A DNA stretch of 64,000 bases from Ochrobactrum sp. Q0168 (GCF_016427605.1 NZ_JAELXQ010000007.1:124001-188000), one strand, 5' to 3'; counted from the first letter of the stretch, positions 1-9,246 are shown. Notes: generated from the letters alone by a model not told the origin. Numbers and translations: made by a program.

Positions 1-142
1 GGCGAGCGCATCCAGAGCGATCAAGCGCACCCAAGAGCAAAGTGCTGAGTTGGGTATATCGGGGTGACTTCATCCTTGACGGGCCAGCACCTCGGCGTTT
101 AAGCGAAAGAGCTGACGGAACCAACAGCGGAAGCCTCTGCCA

Positions 143-1516
143 ATGAGCAATTTGCGCATTCTCCCTAGCGCCGATATCCCTGAACTGCCGAACCGCTACA
201 ACGGCAAGGTTCGTGAGAATTACGATCTGCCAGACGGCAGCCGTATCATCATCTCCACCGACCGGCTGAGCGCCTTCGACGTCATCCTGACATCGATCCC
301 GTTCAAAGGTCAGGTTTTGACGCAGACCGCGTCCTATTGGTTCGAGGAAACGGCGGATATTTGCCCGAACCATGTTCTGGCTTATCCAGACCCGAATGTC
401 GTCATCGGCACGCGGCTGAATATTCTGCCGGTTGAAGTCGTAGTGCGCGGTTATCTGGCTGGCACCACCAGTACCTCGATCCTGACAAAATACCGCAAAG
501 GCGAGCGCCAGATGTATGGCGTCACATTGCCCGATGGTCTGAAGGAGAATGAGAAGCTTCCCCATCCGATCATCACGCCGACAAGCAAGGCTTTCGATGG
601 TGGTCACGATGAACCGCTTTCAGGCGAGGAAATCCTCGAACAAGGTCTGCTGACCGCAGAACAGTGGGAAACAGTGTCGCGTTATGCGCTGGCGCTTTTC
701 GAGCGCGGACAGGCGCGCGCGGCTGAACGCGGACTGATCCTTGTCGATACCAAATATGAGTTTGGAACGGACGCCAGCGGGCGCATCATTCTTGCGGACG
801 AAATTCATACGCCGGATTCAAGCCGCTACTGGATTGCCGACAGCTATGAAGAGAGCTTTGCTGCGGGAACCCGCCCGGCAAGCTTTGACAAGGATTTCGT
901 GCGCGCCTGGGTCATCGAGCGTTGCGATCCTTATAACGACCCGATCCCGGAAATTCCGCTTGAACTGATCGAGCAGACTTCGAAGGTCTATATTCAGGCC
1001 TACGAACAGATTACTGGCAAGAGTTTTGTGCCTGATCTGACCGGTGCGACGGTTCTGGAACGCATCCGCACCAACCTTGAGCCATATTTCGTAAAGAAGA
1101 CGAAACCCACACGCGCCAAGCCGAACACCGGTACACCGCGCAAGAAGGCTGAACCGAAAGCAGCTGTGGCGAAGCCAGTTGCAAAGGAAGCCGTCATCCT
1201 TGCCACACCGACAGGTCGCAAGAGATATTCGCCTGATGAACGGGACGCCATACTTGCCTCGGTCGAAAAGGCCACCGAGAACGGTAAGACCACACTGAAA
1301 GCTGCATTGCAGCAAGCAGGCGTCAGCGAACAGACTTATTACAATTGGAGAAATGCCGCCACAAAAGGAGCGTCCGCGGCCACCAAACCATCAGACGGTG
1401 ACGACCTGAAAACGCTTGTCGCGCTGGAGGCGGAAAACCTGAAGCTGCGCAAGGAATTGGCGGCAAAGCTTCGAGCCGAAAATGCCGAATTGCGCAAGCG
1501 CCTCGGCAAGGCATAA
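143..1516 (+). CDS. purC: SAICAR synthase (PurC) fused to a SyrB-like HTH/coiled-coil tail
   Basis: The first ~315 residues form a long-type (~300 aa) SAICAR synthase, the purine-pathway enzyme that joins CAIR and aspartate using ATP; the N-terminus shows [13 protein letters not shown] and the core shows [16 protein letters not shown]. The protein then continues through a Lys/Ala/Pro-rich linker (about residues 318-355). Next comes a region that looks like a transposase/SyrB helix-turn-helix (about 359-400, [13 protein letters not shown] to [10 protein letters not shown]), then a Leu/Glu/Lys coiled coil (about 422-457, ending [16 protein letters not shown]). The coiled-coil end resembles rhizobial SyrB-type proteins from memory. 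The usual family length is 240-310 aa, so this 457-aa form is a fusion. The enzyme call is firm; the role of the tail is unknown. Confidence 0.93.
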   Translation: MSNLRILPSADIPELPNRYNGKVRENYDLPDGSRIIISTDRLSAFDVILTSIPFKGQVLTQTASYWFEETADICPNHVLAYPDPNVVIGTRLNILPVEVVVRGYLAGTTSTSILTKYRKGERQMYGVTLPDGLKENEKLPHPIITPTSKAFDGGHDEPLSGEEILEQGLLTAEQWETVSRYALALFERGQARAAERGLILVDTKYEFGTDASGRIILADEIHTPDSSRYWIADSYEESFAAGTRPASFDKDFVRAWVIERCDPYNDPIPEIPLELIEQTSKVYIQAYEQITGKSFVPDLTGATVLERIRTNLEPYFVKKTKPTRAKPNTGTPRKKAEPKAAVAKPVAKEAVILATPTGRKRYSPDERDAILASVEKATENGKTTLKAALQQAGVSEQTYYNWRNAATKGASAATKPSDGDDLKTLVALEAENLKLRKELAAKLRAENAELRKRLGKA

Positions 1517-1532
1517 AGGCAAGGCCATACGG

Positions 1533-1560
1533 TCACAATGCAGCGATTGCTGCATTGTGA
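1533..1560. terminator. 12-bp perfect stem-loop after purC
   Basis: TCACAATGCAGC and GCTGCATTGTGA form a perfect 12-bp stem around a GATT loop, 16 bases after the purC stop. No T-run follows on the plus strand, so it may be a transcript-stabilising or Rho-independent-like hairpin rather than a classical terminator. Confidence 0.55.
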
Positions 1561-1828
1561 CGCTGAAAACTGTGGCGCGAATCTCTTACCTGCCGACGAT
1601 CATCCATAAATTGTTTTCCCGTCTTGGAGCGGCCAAACGGTTCTTCCGTGGCGCTTTTGGATACGGCACACCTACGACTAAACTCCTATTTTGTATATTT
1701 ATGTATAGACAAGTCCCTGAAAAGACGCCTTTATGTCGGGGAGACCGTAAAAAAATGCTAAACATTACCCGCAGAATGACTAGAAGTTCTGGCGGTATTT
1801 TGTAAGGCAAGGTCCATAGGGGAACATG
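1561..1828. other. intergenic stretch between purC and the SDR operon
   Basis: With the hairpin before it, this makes a gap of just over 300 bases. It is AT-richer than its surroundings around 1685-1710 (TTTTGTATATTTATG), which could hold the promoter of the downstream dehydrogenase and transporter genes. I see no convincing coding sequence or repeat here. Confidence 0.4.
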
Positions 1829-2602
1829 ATGCAGGTTTTATCGCTTTTCGACCTTAGCGGGCGTAAGGCGCTGGTCACTGGTGCGAGCCGGGGGCTGGGA
1901 CAGGCTATTGCCGAAGCATTGGCGTCGGCGGGGGCCGATGTCGCCATAACAGCACGCAAGTCTGATGATCTGACCGAAACGGCTTCTCGCATCGCTGCGC
2001 AGGGCCGAGTTTGCGTGCCACTCTCCCTTGATGTGCGCGATGTCGGTGCCTGCGCCGACGCAACTGCGCAAGCTGCGGCAAAACTGGGCGGTCTGGATAT
2101 TCTCGTCAACAATGCCGGTTATGAAGAAATACGACCTTCGCTCGATGTGGACGAGGCGCTGTGGGATCGCATCGTCTCGACCAATCTGAAGGGCGCTTTC
2201 TTTTGCGCTCAGGCCGCAGCCCGTCATATGACGGATACCAAAAGCGGCGGCGCAATCGTCAATCTTTGTTCGCTCACCTCCTATGTCGGCGTGCCGACCG
2301 CAGCGCCTTATGGTTCGTCGAAGTCTGGCCTCATGGGCATGACGCATGCGCTTGCGACGGAATGGGCGCCGCACGGCATTCGTGTCAACGGGATCGCGCC
2401 AGGCTATTTCCGCACATCAATGACGGACGTCTTCTATGAAAACGACGAATGGCAAAAATCCATGCTGGATAAAATTCCACAAGGTCGGTTCGGACATATG
2501 GAAGACGTTGCCGGTGCCGTCGTTTTTCTGGCAAGCAAAGCTTCTTCTTATGTGACGGGGCAGGTTATTCCAATCGATGGCGGCTATCTGGCATCGATTT
2601 AG
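1829..2602 (+). CDS. SDR-family oxidoreductase (FabG-like)
   Basis: A 257-aa classical short-chain dehydrogenase. Visible motifs are the TGASRGLG nucleotide loop, NNAG, the catalytic Ser region (NLCSLTSY) and the YGSSK Tyr/Lys pair, ending in the usual VTGQVIPIDGGY tail. It should act as a cytosolic NAD(P)-dependent alcohol/ketone oxidoreductase. Two ATGs lie in tandem (1826 and 1829); the GGGGA motif just upstream is better spaced for 1829. It precedes a PotABCD-type transporter and a HisD-like dehydrogenase on the same strand, which suggests that the imported compound is an alcohol or polyol oxidised in two steps. The substrate is not determinable from sequence. Confidence 0.9.
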   Translation: MQVLSLFDLSGRKALVTGASRGLGQAIAEALASAGADVAITARKSDDLTETASRIAAQGRVCVPLSLDVRDVGACADATAQAAAKLGGLDILVNNAGYEEIRPSLDVDEALWDRIVSTNLKGAFFCAQAAARHMTDTKSGGAIVNLCSLTSYVGVPTAAPYGSSKSGLMGMTHALATEWAPHGIRVNGIAPGYFRTSMTDVFYENDEWQKSMLDKIPQGRFGHMEDVAGAVVFLASKASSYVTGQVIPIDGGYLASI

Positions 2603-2682
2603 TGTTTCGGAGCCTCGAAACATGATTTGAGAAAATTCTATCTGGCGTTTTCAAACTCTTCTGAATGCAACGGGAAACATCG

Positions 2683-3819
2683 ATGAAAATCACCGGAAAC
2701 GGAACTGGCCCTACTGCCAAGAACGGACCGGCAGCCGTCTCGGCCAAGAATGTCAGCATGATCTATAACGGTTTTCATGCCGTCCGGTCGGCCTCCTTCG
2801 ATCTCGAACAGGGGCGTTTCCTGACCATTCTCGGGCCATCCGGTTCGGGCAAGACAACCCTGCTGCGGCTGATTGCTGGTTTTCAGCGTCCAAGTGTGGG
2901 TGAAATCTTCATCAATGGTCAGGCTGTCAGTGCGGTCCCGTCGCATAAGCGCTCGATCGGCATGGTGTTCCAGAAACTTGCCTTGTTTCCGCACATGACA
3001 GCGGCCGAGAATGTCGCTTTCCCGCTCAAGATGCGCCGTTTCGATGCCCGTACCATCCCGGAAAGGGTCGAGCGTTATCTCGATCTGGTTCGCCTGGGCG
3101 GATTGGGCAGCAGGCGCGTTCACGAACTTTCCGGTGGTCAGCAACAGCGTGTCGCCATTGCACGCGCCCTGGTTTTCGAGCCGGATATTCTGTTGCTGGA
3201 TGAACCGCTGGCGGCACTCGACCGCAAGCTTCGTGAAGAAATGCAGCTTGAATTTCGCCGCATCCAGCGTGAGCTGGGTGTCACCACCATCAACGTCACC
3301 CATGATCAGCGTGAAGCTCTGGTCGTGTCGGATGAGATCATTGTTATGGATGGCGGTGAAATACAACAGATGGCAAGGCCATCGGAAACCTATCGCAATC
3401 CGTCAAACGCTTTTGTCGCGAACTTCATCGGCGTCACCAATTTCATCACCGGTAAAGCTGCTTCCGTGGACGGCAGCGTTGTGCAGGTTGATGCCGGACC
3501 AAAGCTTGCAGGTGTCATGGTTGATGGTCACAAGCCCGTTGCGGCAGGCGATGCCGTTTCTTGTGCCATTCGCGCTGAACAAATCCGTATTGGTTCCAAT
3601 GCTGAAAGCGGTGCAGGGCTTGATACGAAGCTCGAAGGTGTGGTGACCGACGCGATTTTTGAGGGCGAGCGCATTGTATATGAATTGCGCGTGCCGGCAC
3701 TGGGCAACGCCTTGATGCGCGTGTTCGATCACGACCCGGTCGGACACAGCCAGTTTGAAGAGGGCGCGACCGTTCCCATTGGCTGGAATGCACGCGATCT
3801 CATCGTTTTTGCAGCATGA
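2683..3819 (+). CDS. ABC transporter ATPase, PotA/spermidine-putrescine type
   Basis: A 378-aa ATPase with Walker A GPSGSGKTT (about residue 51), signature LSGGQQQR (about 149), Walker B ILLLDEP (about 169) and the switch His in VTHDQ. A C-terminal extension of ~130 residues fits the TOBE regulatory domain of the PotA/CysA/MalK type. It energises import through the two permeases at 5.0-6.8 kb. An in-frame ATG lies at 2665 without a ribosome site; GGGAAA lies just upstream of 2683, so that start is preferred. It follows the SDR by ~80 bases and is probably in the same operon. Confidence 0.92.
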   Translation: MKITGNGTGPTAKNGPAAVSAKNVSMIYNGFHAVRSASFDLEQGRFLTILGPSGSGKTTLLRLIAGFQRPSVGEIFINGQAVSAVPSHKRSIGMVFQKLALFPHMTAAENVAFPLKMRRFDARTIPERVERYLDLVRLGGLGSRRVHELSGGQQQRVAIARALVFEPDILLLDEPLAALDRKLREEMQLEFRRIQRELGVTTINVTHDQREALVVSDEIIVMDGGEIQQMARPSETYRNPSNAFVANFIGVTNFITGKAASVDGSVVQVDAGPKLAGVMVDGHKPVAAGDAVSCAIRAEQIRIGSNAESGAGLDTKLEGVVTDAIFEGERIVYELRVPALGNALMRVFDHDPVGHSQFEEGATVPIGWNARDLIVFAA

Positions 3820-3863
3820 ACTGAATACCAGATTACAGACAAAACCCTAGAGGAGAGAACATT

Positions 3864-4979
3864 ATGAGCGCTCTGAAGAAGCCCTTTTTGATACTCGACC
3901 GCCGCCGCTTCCTGCAAAGCGCAGGCGCTCTGGCAGCAGCAGCGGGAACCACTTCACTTGGCTTGTCCCGCGCTTTTGCAGAAGAGCCTGCAAAGCCGAA
4001 GGAACTGATCGTTCGCGCCTGGGGCGGTAGCTGGGTGGATGCGCTGAAAGCGGGCGTCTCCGACCCCTTCACTGCAAAGACCGGCATTTCAATTCGCCAC
4101 GATCTGACCGAAGACAATGAGATTCAGCCGAAGCTTTGGGCTGCGGTGGCGCAGAAGCGCATTCCGCCGATACACGTCAACTGGGACACGACGACCAATG
4201 CGACCAAGTCGGCCTTGCGTGGTGTGACGGAAGATCTGTCGGATCTGTCCAACCTCAAGAACACGACCGATCTTGCCAAGCCGGTCGGTCTCGACGGCTA
4301 TCCGATCGTCAATACCTATGGCTATGTCTATGTGCTGGCCTATCGCCCCGAAGCCTTCCCGGATGGCCCGCCAAAGTCGTGGCATGCGCTGCTTGATCCT
4401 CAGTTCAAGGGACGCATCGCGCTCTACAATGACGGCATCGGCTTCCACTTCCCGGCGCAGGTCGCGGGTGGCGGCAAGCTGGAAGACATTCCGGGCAACA
4501 TGCAGCCAGCGTGGGATTTCATCGCCAAGGTGAAGCAGCAGCAGCCGCTTCTTGGTGAAGATCCGGATTTCACCACATGGTTCCAGAAGGGCGAAATCGA
4601 TCTGGCCTGCACCATTTCCACCAATGCACGCGAAGCGCAGAAGAACGGCGTCAAGATCGACTGGACGGTGCCAGAAGAAGGCGCGAAGTTCGACACCGAC
4701 GGTCTGTGGGTTCCGAAGGGGCTGCCGGAAAATGAACTTTACTGGGCCAAGGAATATATCAACTTCGCTCTCACCAAGGATGCACAGCAGGTCTGGCTCG
4801 ACGGCCTCGGCCTGCCGGGCGTGGTGCCGGGTTTGACCCCACCCGCCGATCTGGTGAACGATCCGGCCTATCCGACAACGGAAGAGGATTTCAAACATCT
4901 CATCCGCATCTCGGCCAAGGTACAGGTTGAGAACGAGAGCGAGTGGTTCTCCAAGTTCAAGGCGATCATGCAGGGCTAA
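3864..4979 (+). CDS. periplasmic solute-binding protein, PotD/family 1 type, Tat signal
   Basis: A 371-aa binding protein. The N-terminus carries a twin-arginine motif (DRRRFLQSAG) followed by an Ala-rich hydrophobic stretch ending near SRAFA, so export by Tat is likely. The mature part starts KELIVRAWGGSW, typical of PotD/iron-spermidine family 1 proteins. A strong ribosome site (GAGGAGAG) precedes the start. It is the recognition component for the importer encoded by the neighbours; the ligand may be a polyamine, a polyol or another small organic compound. The dehydrogenases on either side argue for an oxidisable ligand rather than a polyamine, but that is inference. Confidence 0.92.
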   Translation: MSALKKPFLILDRRRFLQSAGALAAAAGTTSLGLSRAFAEEPAKPKELIVRAWGGSWVDALKAGVSDPFTAKTGISIRHDLTEDNEIQPKLWAAVAQKRIPPIHVNWDTTTNATKSALRGVTEDLSDLSNLKNTTDLAKPVGLDGYPIVNTYGYVYVLAYRPEAFPDGPPKSWHALLDPQFKGRIALYNDGIGFHFPAQVAGGGKLEDIPGNMQPAWDFIAKVKQQQPLLGEDPDFTTWFQKGEIDLACTISTNAREAQKNGVKIDWTVPEEGAKFDTDGLWVPKGLPENELYWAKEYINFALTKDAQQVWLDGLGLPGVVPGLTPPADLVNDPAYPTTEEDFKHLIRISAKVQVENESEWFSKFKAIMQG

Positions 4980-5045
4980 ATCGCGTGACAGGAGCTGCCC
5001 ATTACGGGCAGCTCCCCAACCAGACAGACAGTCAGGAATTAAAAC

Positions 5046-5990
5046 ATGCGAGCGGCACGCTCTGCCTATCCGGTGGTTTGGCGTATCATGGATGCGCTGG
5101 AAGCAATCGCAGCCTTTCTATGGCCCGCGCGGTTTAATCGTGCTGTGCCCTATCTGATGCTGCTTCCCGCCATCGTGCTGGTGGGCCTGCTGGTGCTTGG
5201 CCTGATCCAGATAGCAGACACCAGTCTGCGTACGCTCGACACGTCGACATTCCTGATGTCGGATTATTACACGCTTGCAAACTACAAGCGCGCGCTGACG
5301 GAATCCCTTTTTGCGACAGTCGCCTGGCGCAGCCTTCTGGGTTCTCTCGTCGTTACGCTTTTCACGCTTATTCTGGCATTTCCCTATGCATATCTGATGG
5401 TCAGAACGCCTTCAGCGGCCTTGCGTAAATTCCTGCTGATCGCGCTTTTCCTGCCGTTTTTCATCGGGCAGGTGGTGCGCGCTTATGGTTGGCTCATCAT
5501 ATTGGGCAATCAGGGCATGGTGAACGAAGCGCTTGGCCTCGTCGGCATCACGCCTTTGCGCCTGCTTTATAACTATCCGGCAGTGCTGTTCGGTCTCGTG
5601 CAATATATGCTGCCATTCGCTGTCCTGATGCTGGCTCCGGCGCTGACGGCCATACCAGAGGAGATGGAAGCGGCGGCAAGCTCACTCGGCGCGAACTGGG
5701 TGCGAACATTTGCGCATGTTGTTCTACCCATGGCGCGTCCCGGCTTGATTGGCGCGGGGCTGGTGGTGATGACGCTGTCGCTCACCGATTTTGCCATTCC
5801 GGCGATCCTCGGCGGCGGCTCTCAGGACTTCATCGCCAATGCGATCTATGACCAGTTCTTCCGTACATCCGATCAGGGGTTGGGGGCGACATTAGCGCTG
5901 CTCCTGGTTGGCGTCGGTTCTATTCTTGTCGGGATCGTGTTCACCCTGTTCGGTGCTGGAACACTCGCCATGGGGAAGGCACGAAAATGA
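5046..5990 (+). CDS. ABC transporter permease, PotB type
   Basis: A 314-aa inner-membrane protein with about six hydrophobic segments and an EAA-type loop (ATSSLGAN context, EEMEAAASSLGANWVRTFAHVVLP) that contacts the ATPase. It is the first of two permeases in the PotABCD-like unit. The start has AGGAATT upstream. The stop codon overlaps the next gene's ATG (ATGA), which indicates translational coupling. Confidence 0.92.
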   Translation: MRAARSAYPVVWRIMDALEAIAAFLWPARFNRAVPYLMLLPAIVLVGLLVLGLIQIADTSLRTLDTSTFLMSDYYTLANYKRALTESLFATVAWRSLLGSLVVTLFTLILAFPYAYLMVRTPSAALRKFLLIALFLPFFIGQVVRAYGWLIILGNQGMVNEALGLVGITPLRLLYNYPAVLFGLVQYMLPFAVLMLAPALTAIPEEMEAAASSLGANWVRTFAHVVLPMARPGLIGAGLVVMTLSLTDFAIPAILGGGSQDFIANAIYDQFFRTSDQGLGATLALLLVGVGSILVGIVFTLFGAGTLAMGKARK

Positions 5991-6787
5991 CCGCTCCATT
6001 GTCCAAGTCCATTGTTATCTGGACCTTTGTGATTGCCGTGCTGATCATGCTTTCGGCACCAACCATCGTGGTTCTTGGAGCGTCCTTCACGTCGGGCAAT
6101 ATGATCACCTTCCCGCCCGAAGGGTTTTCCTTGAAATGGTATCAGAAGATCGTCGGGACGAGCGACCTGTGGGATGCTTTCCTGCGGTCCCTCTACGTAT
6201 CTTTCATCTGCACCATCGTCGCTATTCCGGTCGGAACGCTGGCCGGTATCGCACTGGCCAAATATGCGGTGCGCTTTGAAAAGACGATCCAGATCTATCT
6301 GCTGTTGCCCTTCACGATCCCGCTGATCGGGTCGGGTATCGGTTTGATGCTGATCTTCGGTAATGCTGGTATTCTGGGTCAGCTCTGGCCGGTGGGTATT
6401 GCGGCTTGCGTCATCAATCTCCCATTCATGATCTGGGCGGTGACGGCAAGTGCGGCCAATCTCGATGCTGATCTTGAACTGGCTGCCGCCAATTGCGGGG
6501 CAGGGCCGATATCGACTTTCTTCTTTGTTACCCTGCCCGTGGTGGTGCCGGGTGTGATCAGCGGTTCGCTGCTGATGTTCATTCTGGCGCTCAACGAGTT
6601 TCTGGTGAGCCTGCTTCTGGTTGACGCCCGGATCGTCACCCTGCCAGTGCAGATTTACAATTCGATCCGTTCCATCATCACCCCAGACCTCGCAGCGATT
6701 TCCGTGGTTTTCATCGCCTGCGCTGCGTTTGCCATCTTCCTGCTCGACCGTCTGGTCGGGCTCGACATCTTTCTTAAATCGAAATGA
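5987..6787 (+). CDS. ABC transporter permease, PotC type
   Basis: A 266-aa inner-membrane protein, the partner of the preceding permease. It has six probable membrane helices and an EAA-like loop (LELAAANCGAG followed by a VTLPVVVPG segment). It begins on an ATGA overlap with the upstream gene. The gene closes the transporter part of the operon; the next gene is a dehydrogenase starting 38 bases after its stop. Confidence 0.92.
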   Translation: MTAPLSKSIVIWTFVIAVLIMLSAPTIVVLGASFTSGNMITFPPEGFSLKWYQKIVGTSDLWDAFLRSLYVSFICTIVAIPVGTLAGIALAKYAVRFEKTIQIYLLLPFTIPLIGSGIGLMLIFGNAGILGQLWPVGIAACVINLPFMIWAVTASAANLDADLELAAANCGAGPISTFFFVTLPVVVPGVISGSLLMFILALNEFLVSLLLVDARIVTLPVQIYNSIRSIITPDLAAISVVFIACAAFAIFLLDRLVGLDIFLKSK

Positions 6788-6825
6788 TCGGCTGCGTCCC
6801 CACCGCAGCAACCAAGGAGCCGACT

Positions 6826-8142
6826 ATGTCCGATGTTACCTTTCACGAACTGGCAAAGCTGGACGACGCCAAGCGCGCAGAGCTTTTGAAACGTTCGGAA
6901 ACCGATCTTTCCGGGTTTATCGAGAAAGTGAAGCCGATTATTGAAGCGGTTCGGAAGGAAGGTGACGCCGCACTGGTGCGGTTTGCACGTGATCTCGACA
7001 AAGCAGAAGTCGACCCAGCCAATATCAAGGCGACAGAAGCGGAATTCGACGCCGCCTTCGACAAGGTCGAAAAAGACGTGATCGAAGCCATACAGTTCGG
7101 CATCGATAATATCCGCCACTTCCACGAAGAGCAGAAGCCGGAAGCGATGTGGCTGAAGGAAATGCGCCCCGGCGCATTTGCTGGTGACCGCTTCACGCCA
7201 ATCCGTTCGGTGGCGCTTTATATCCCGCGCGGGAAGGGCGCATTTCCATCGGTCACGATGATGACAGCTGTTCCTGCAGTGGTTGCCGGTGTGCCGGAAC
7301 TGGCCATCGTTACCCCGCCGACCCCGGATGGCTCGGTTGATGCCGCCACGCTTGTTGCCGCACGTCTGGCCGGTGTGGAAACCGTCTATAAGGTTGGCGG
7401 TGCGCAGGCCGTTGCAGCGGTTGCGTATGGAACGCAGACCGTAAAGCCTGCGCTCAAAATCGTTGGTCCAGGCAGCCCGTGGGTCGTCGCTGCAAAGCGC
7501 CTTCTTGGCGGCGTCATTGATCCGGGGTTGCCAGCTGGCCCTTCCGAAGCCGTGATTTTCGCCGACGATACGGTCAAGGGTGGTCTGGCCGCGCTCGACC
7601 TATTGATCGAAGCCGAACATGGTCCGGATTCATCTGCATGGCTTGTTACGCATAGCCGTCGTGTGGTTGAGGAAGCACTTGCTGCGCTGCCGGATCATTG
7701 GGCGCGTATGACGGAACAGCGCGTCGGCTTCTCCAAGACTGTGCTGACCGGCAAATATGGCGGTATTGTCCTGACCTCGTCGGTCGAGGAAAGCTATCGT
7801 TTCATCAACGATTATGCGCCGGAACATCTGGAGCTCCTTTCGACCGATCCCTTCGCACATCTCGGCCATATCACGGAGGCTGCTGAAATTCTCATGGGAC
7901 CACATACACCAGTTGTCATCGGCAATTTCGGCCTCGGCCCGAATGCTGTGCTGCCAACCAGCCGCTGGGCGCGCACCTATGGTCCGCTTTCGGTGACGGA
8001 TTTCGTCAAGCGTTCGTCCATCGGCTACGTGACGGCTTCCGCTTATCCGGAATTCGCCAAGCACGCCCGCACGCTTGCCCGTTATGAGGGCTTTTCCTCT
8101 CATGAAAATGCCGTTTCGGAAATCCGTAAAGACTATCTCTGA
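6826..8142 (+). CDS. HisD-family dehydrogenase (histidinol-dehydrogenase-like, non-biosynthetic)
   Basis: A 438-aa member of the histidinol dehydrogenase family. The GPSE loop, AEHGPDS and the catalytic APEHLEL pair are present, so the fold and NAD chemistry should be intact. Compared with E. coli HisD, the zinc ligand Gln259 is replaced by Glu (LLIEAEHG) and Asp360 by Asn (GNFGLGPNAVLPT), while the NHVLPT substrate motif reads NAVLPT; the last ligand His419 is kept (SSHENAV). With a transporter and an SDR in the same operon, it is more likely a catabolic alcohol dehydrogenase (HpsN-like group) than a histidine enzyme. The start at 6826 has AAGGAG; an in-frame ATG at 6784 lacks one. Confidence 0.9.
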   Translation: MSDVTFHELAKLDDAKRAELLKRSETDLSGFIEKVKPIIEAVRKEGDAALVRFARDLDKAEVDPANIKATEAEFDAAFDKVEKDVIEAIQFGIDNIRHFHEEQKPEAMWLKEMRPGAFAGDRFTPIRSVALYIPRGKGAFPSVTMMTAVPAVVAGVPELAIVTPPTPDGSVDAATLVAARLAGVETVYKVGGAQAVAAVAYGTQTVKPALKIVGPGSPWVVAAKRLLGGVIDPGLPAGPSEAVIFADDTVKGGLAALDLLIEAEHGPDSSAWLVTHSRRVVEEALAALPDHWARMTEQRVGFSKTVLTGKYGGIVLTSSVEESYRFINDYAPEHLELLSTDPFAHLGHITEAAEILMGPHTPVVIGNFGLGPNAVLPTSRWARTYGPLSVTDFVKRSSIGYVTASAYPEFAKHARTLARYEGFSSHENAVSEIRKDYL

Positions 8143-8274
8143 ACAGGGTCGGGTCAATGAAAGCGAGGAGTATCTTCGCGAATTTAAGGGGAGGGCGTCC
8201 AGCATATAGCAATCGCCACCAATGATATTTACGACAGTACGGATGCAATTGCGGAGCAGGGTAAGGAATTTATG
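8141..8274 (+). pseudogene. remnant of a 4-hydroxyphenylpyruvate dioxygenase gene
   Basis: Immediately after the HisD-like gene, one frame (about 8153-8191) reads NESEEYLREFKG. After a one-base frame change at 8189-8193 the next frame reads EGVQHIAIATNDIY and goes on to an AEQGKEFM segment (to 8274). Joined, these match the conserved internal stretch of HPPD enzymes (EEYL-EF-GEG-QHIA-AT-DIY). No start, no catalytic C-terminal domain and no further similarity are visible, so it is a decayed internal fragment of ~45 codons. The match is from memory of the family. Confidence 0.7.
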
Positions 8275-8531
8275 TCGGCTCGCTTCTCCGAGTTAAACGG
8301 AACGGTTTCGTGTGCGTGTCCCGTATCTGTCTTTGAACTAACGATCAGATGCGATATTGTCGCCTGACGGCGCGCATCTTCTGTGCACCGCCCATGAGCG
8401 ATGTTCGACGCTGCGAGCGGAGAAAGCTTATCTGCCGGGTTCGACGGACTCATTTTGGTTCCGTGGCTGATGACGGACACGATAATACCGTCATCAATGA
8501 GCGGCAGTAAAACCAGCAACGGGAGGAAATC
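8275..8531. other. intergenic stretch before the SRPBCC gene
   Basis: With the HPPD remnant this makes a ~390-base gap. No further gene is visible. The promoter of the SRPBCC gene must lie here, but no clear -35/-10 pair can be picked by eye. Confidence 0.4.
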
Positions 8532-8975
8532 ATGCCGAGTACAATTCGCCTGCATCGGGTCATTGCTGCCAAGCCTGAGAAAGTTTTCCGAGCCTTTGTC
8601 GAGCCGGATGCAATAGCTAGCTGGTTGCCGCCCTACGGATATCTCTGCACGGTCCATGAACTGGATGCCAAAGCTGGCGGTAGCCATAAAATGTCGTTTC
8701 GCAATTTCACGACGGGTCACGGCCATTCGTTTGGTGGTGAGTATCTAGATGTGGTTCCCGGAGAACGCCTCGTCTACACAGACAAATTCGACGATCCGAA
8801 TCTGCCGGGCGAGATGAAGGTTACGGTTGTGCTGAAAGGAGTCTCCGTCGGAACGGAGATCAGCATTGAACAGGAGGGTGTGCCGGATATTATTCCCGCA
8901 GAAGCCTGCTATCTGGGCTGGCAGGACTCTCTTCATAAACTCGCGAAACTGGTCGAGCCCGAGATTAATGAATAA
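8532..8975 (+). CDS. SRPBCC/AHSA1-like domain protein
   Basis: A 147-aa single-domain protein of the START-like SRPBCC superfamily (activator of Hsp90 ATPase homologue 1 type). Diagnostic segments are the N-terminal RLHRVIAAKPEKVFRAFVEP, the DAIASWLPP helix and the C-terminal CYLGWQDSLHKLAKLVEPE. Such proteins bind hydrophobic ligands in a helix-grip cavity; the ligand is unknown. A strong ribosome site (GGGAGGAAATC) precedes the ATG. It appears to be monocistronic. Confidence 0.85.
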   Translation: MPSTIRLHRVIAAKPEKVFRAFVEPDAIASWLPPYGYLCTVHELDAKAGGSHKMSFRNFTTGHGHSFGGEYLDVVPGERLVYTDKFDDPNLPGEMKVTVVLKGVSVGTEISIEQEGVPDIIPAEACYLGWQDSLHKLAKLVEPEINE

Positions 8976-8999
8976 GGTTATATCCTTATGCGAAAGTGC

Positions 9000-9024
9000 G
9001 CGAACGGTGATGAGAGCCGTTCGC
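9000..9024 (+). terminator. hairpin after the SRPBCC gene
   Basis: GCGAACGG and CCGTTCGC pair around a 9-base loop, ~25 bases after the stop codon, followed by TTATAA rather than a full T-run. It is a plausible but weak terminator. Confidence 0.5.
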
Positions 9025-9246
9025 TTATAACGTCACCGGTCACAAAGGCCTCTTTGCATGAGTCGGGTGCTTTATTCTCCTTGTTAGCTTGCGAAGCACT
9101 CTTCTTTTTATCCGAGCAAAAGTATCGGGCAACTCGATGGCGAAGACTTATTTTATAAAACCCTAACTTTTCTTGGCAATTTTTCTTGCCTTAACGCAAC
9201 CGCGCCCTACCCTCCATTTCTGTCCGATTGTGACTTGGAGGGCAGT

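Noticed and set aside
1-142. Possible gene end before purC
   Set aside because: No reading frame with recognisable content; only a weak TTGACG -35-like element (76-81) is visible.
8229-8726. 165-codon minus-strand open frame before and over the SRPBCC gene
   Set aside because: No domain, no ribosome site, and it is opposite the SRPBCC gene and the HPPD remnant.
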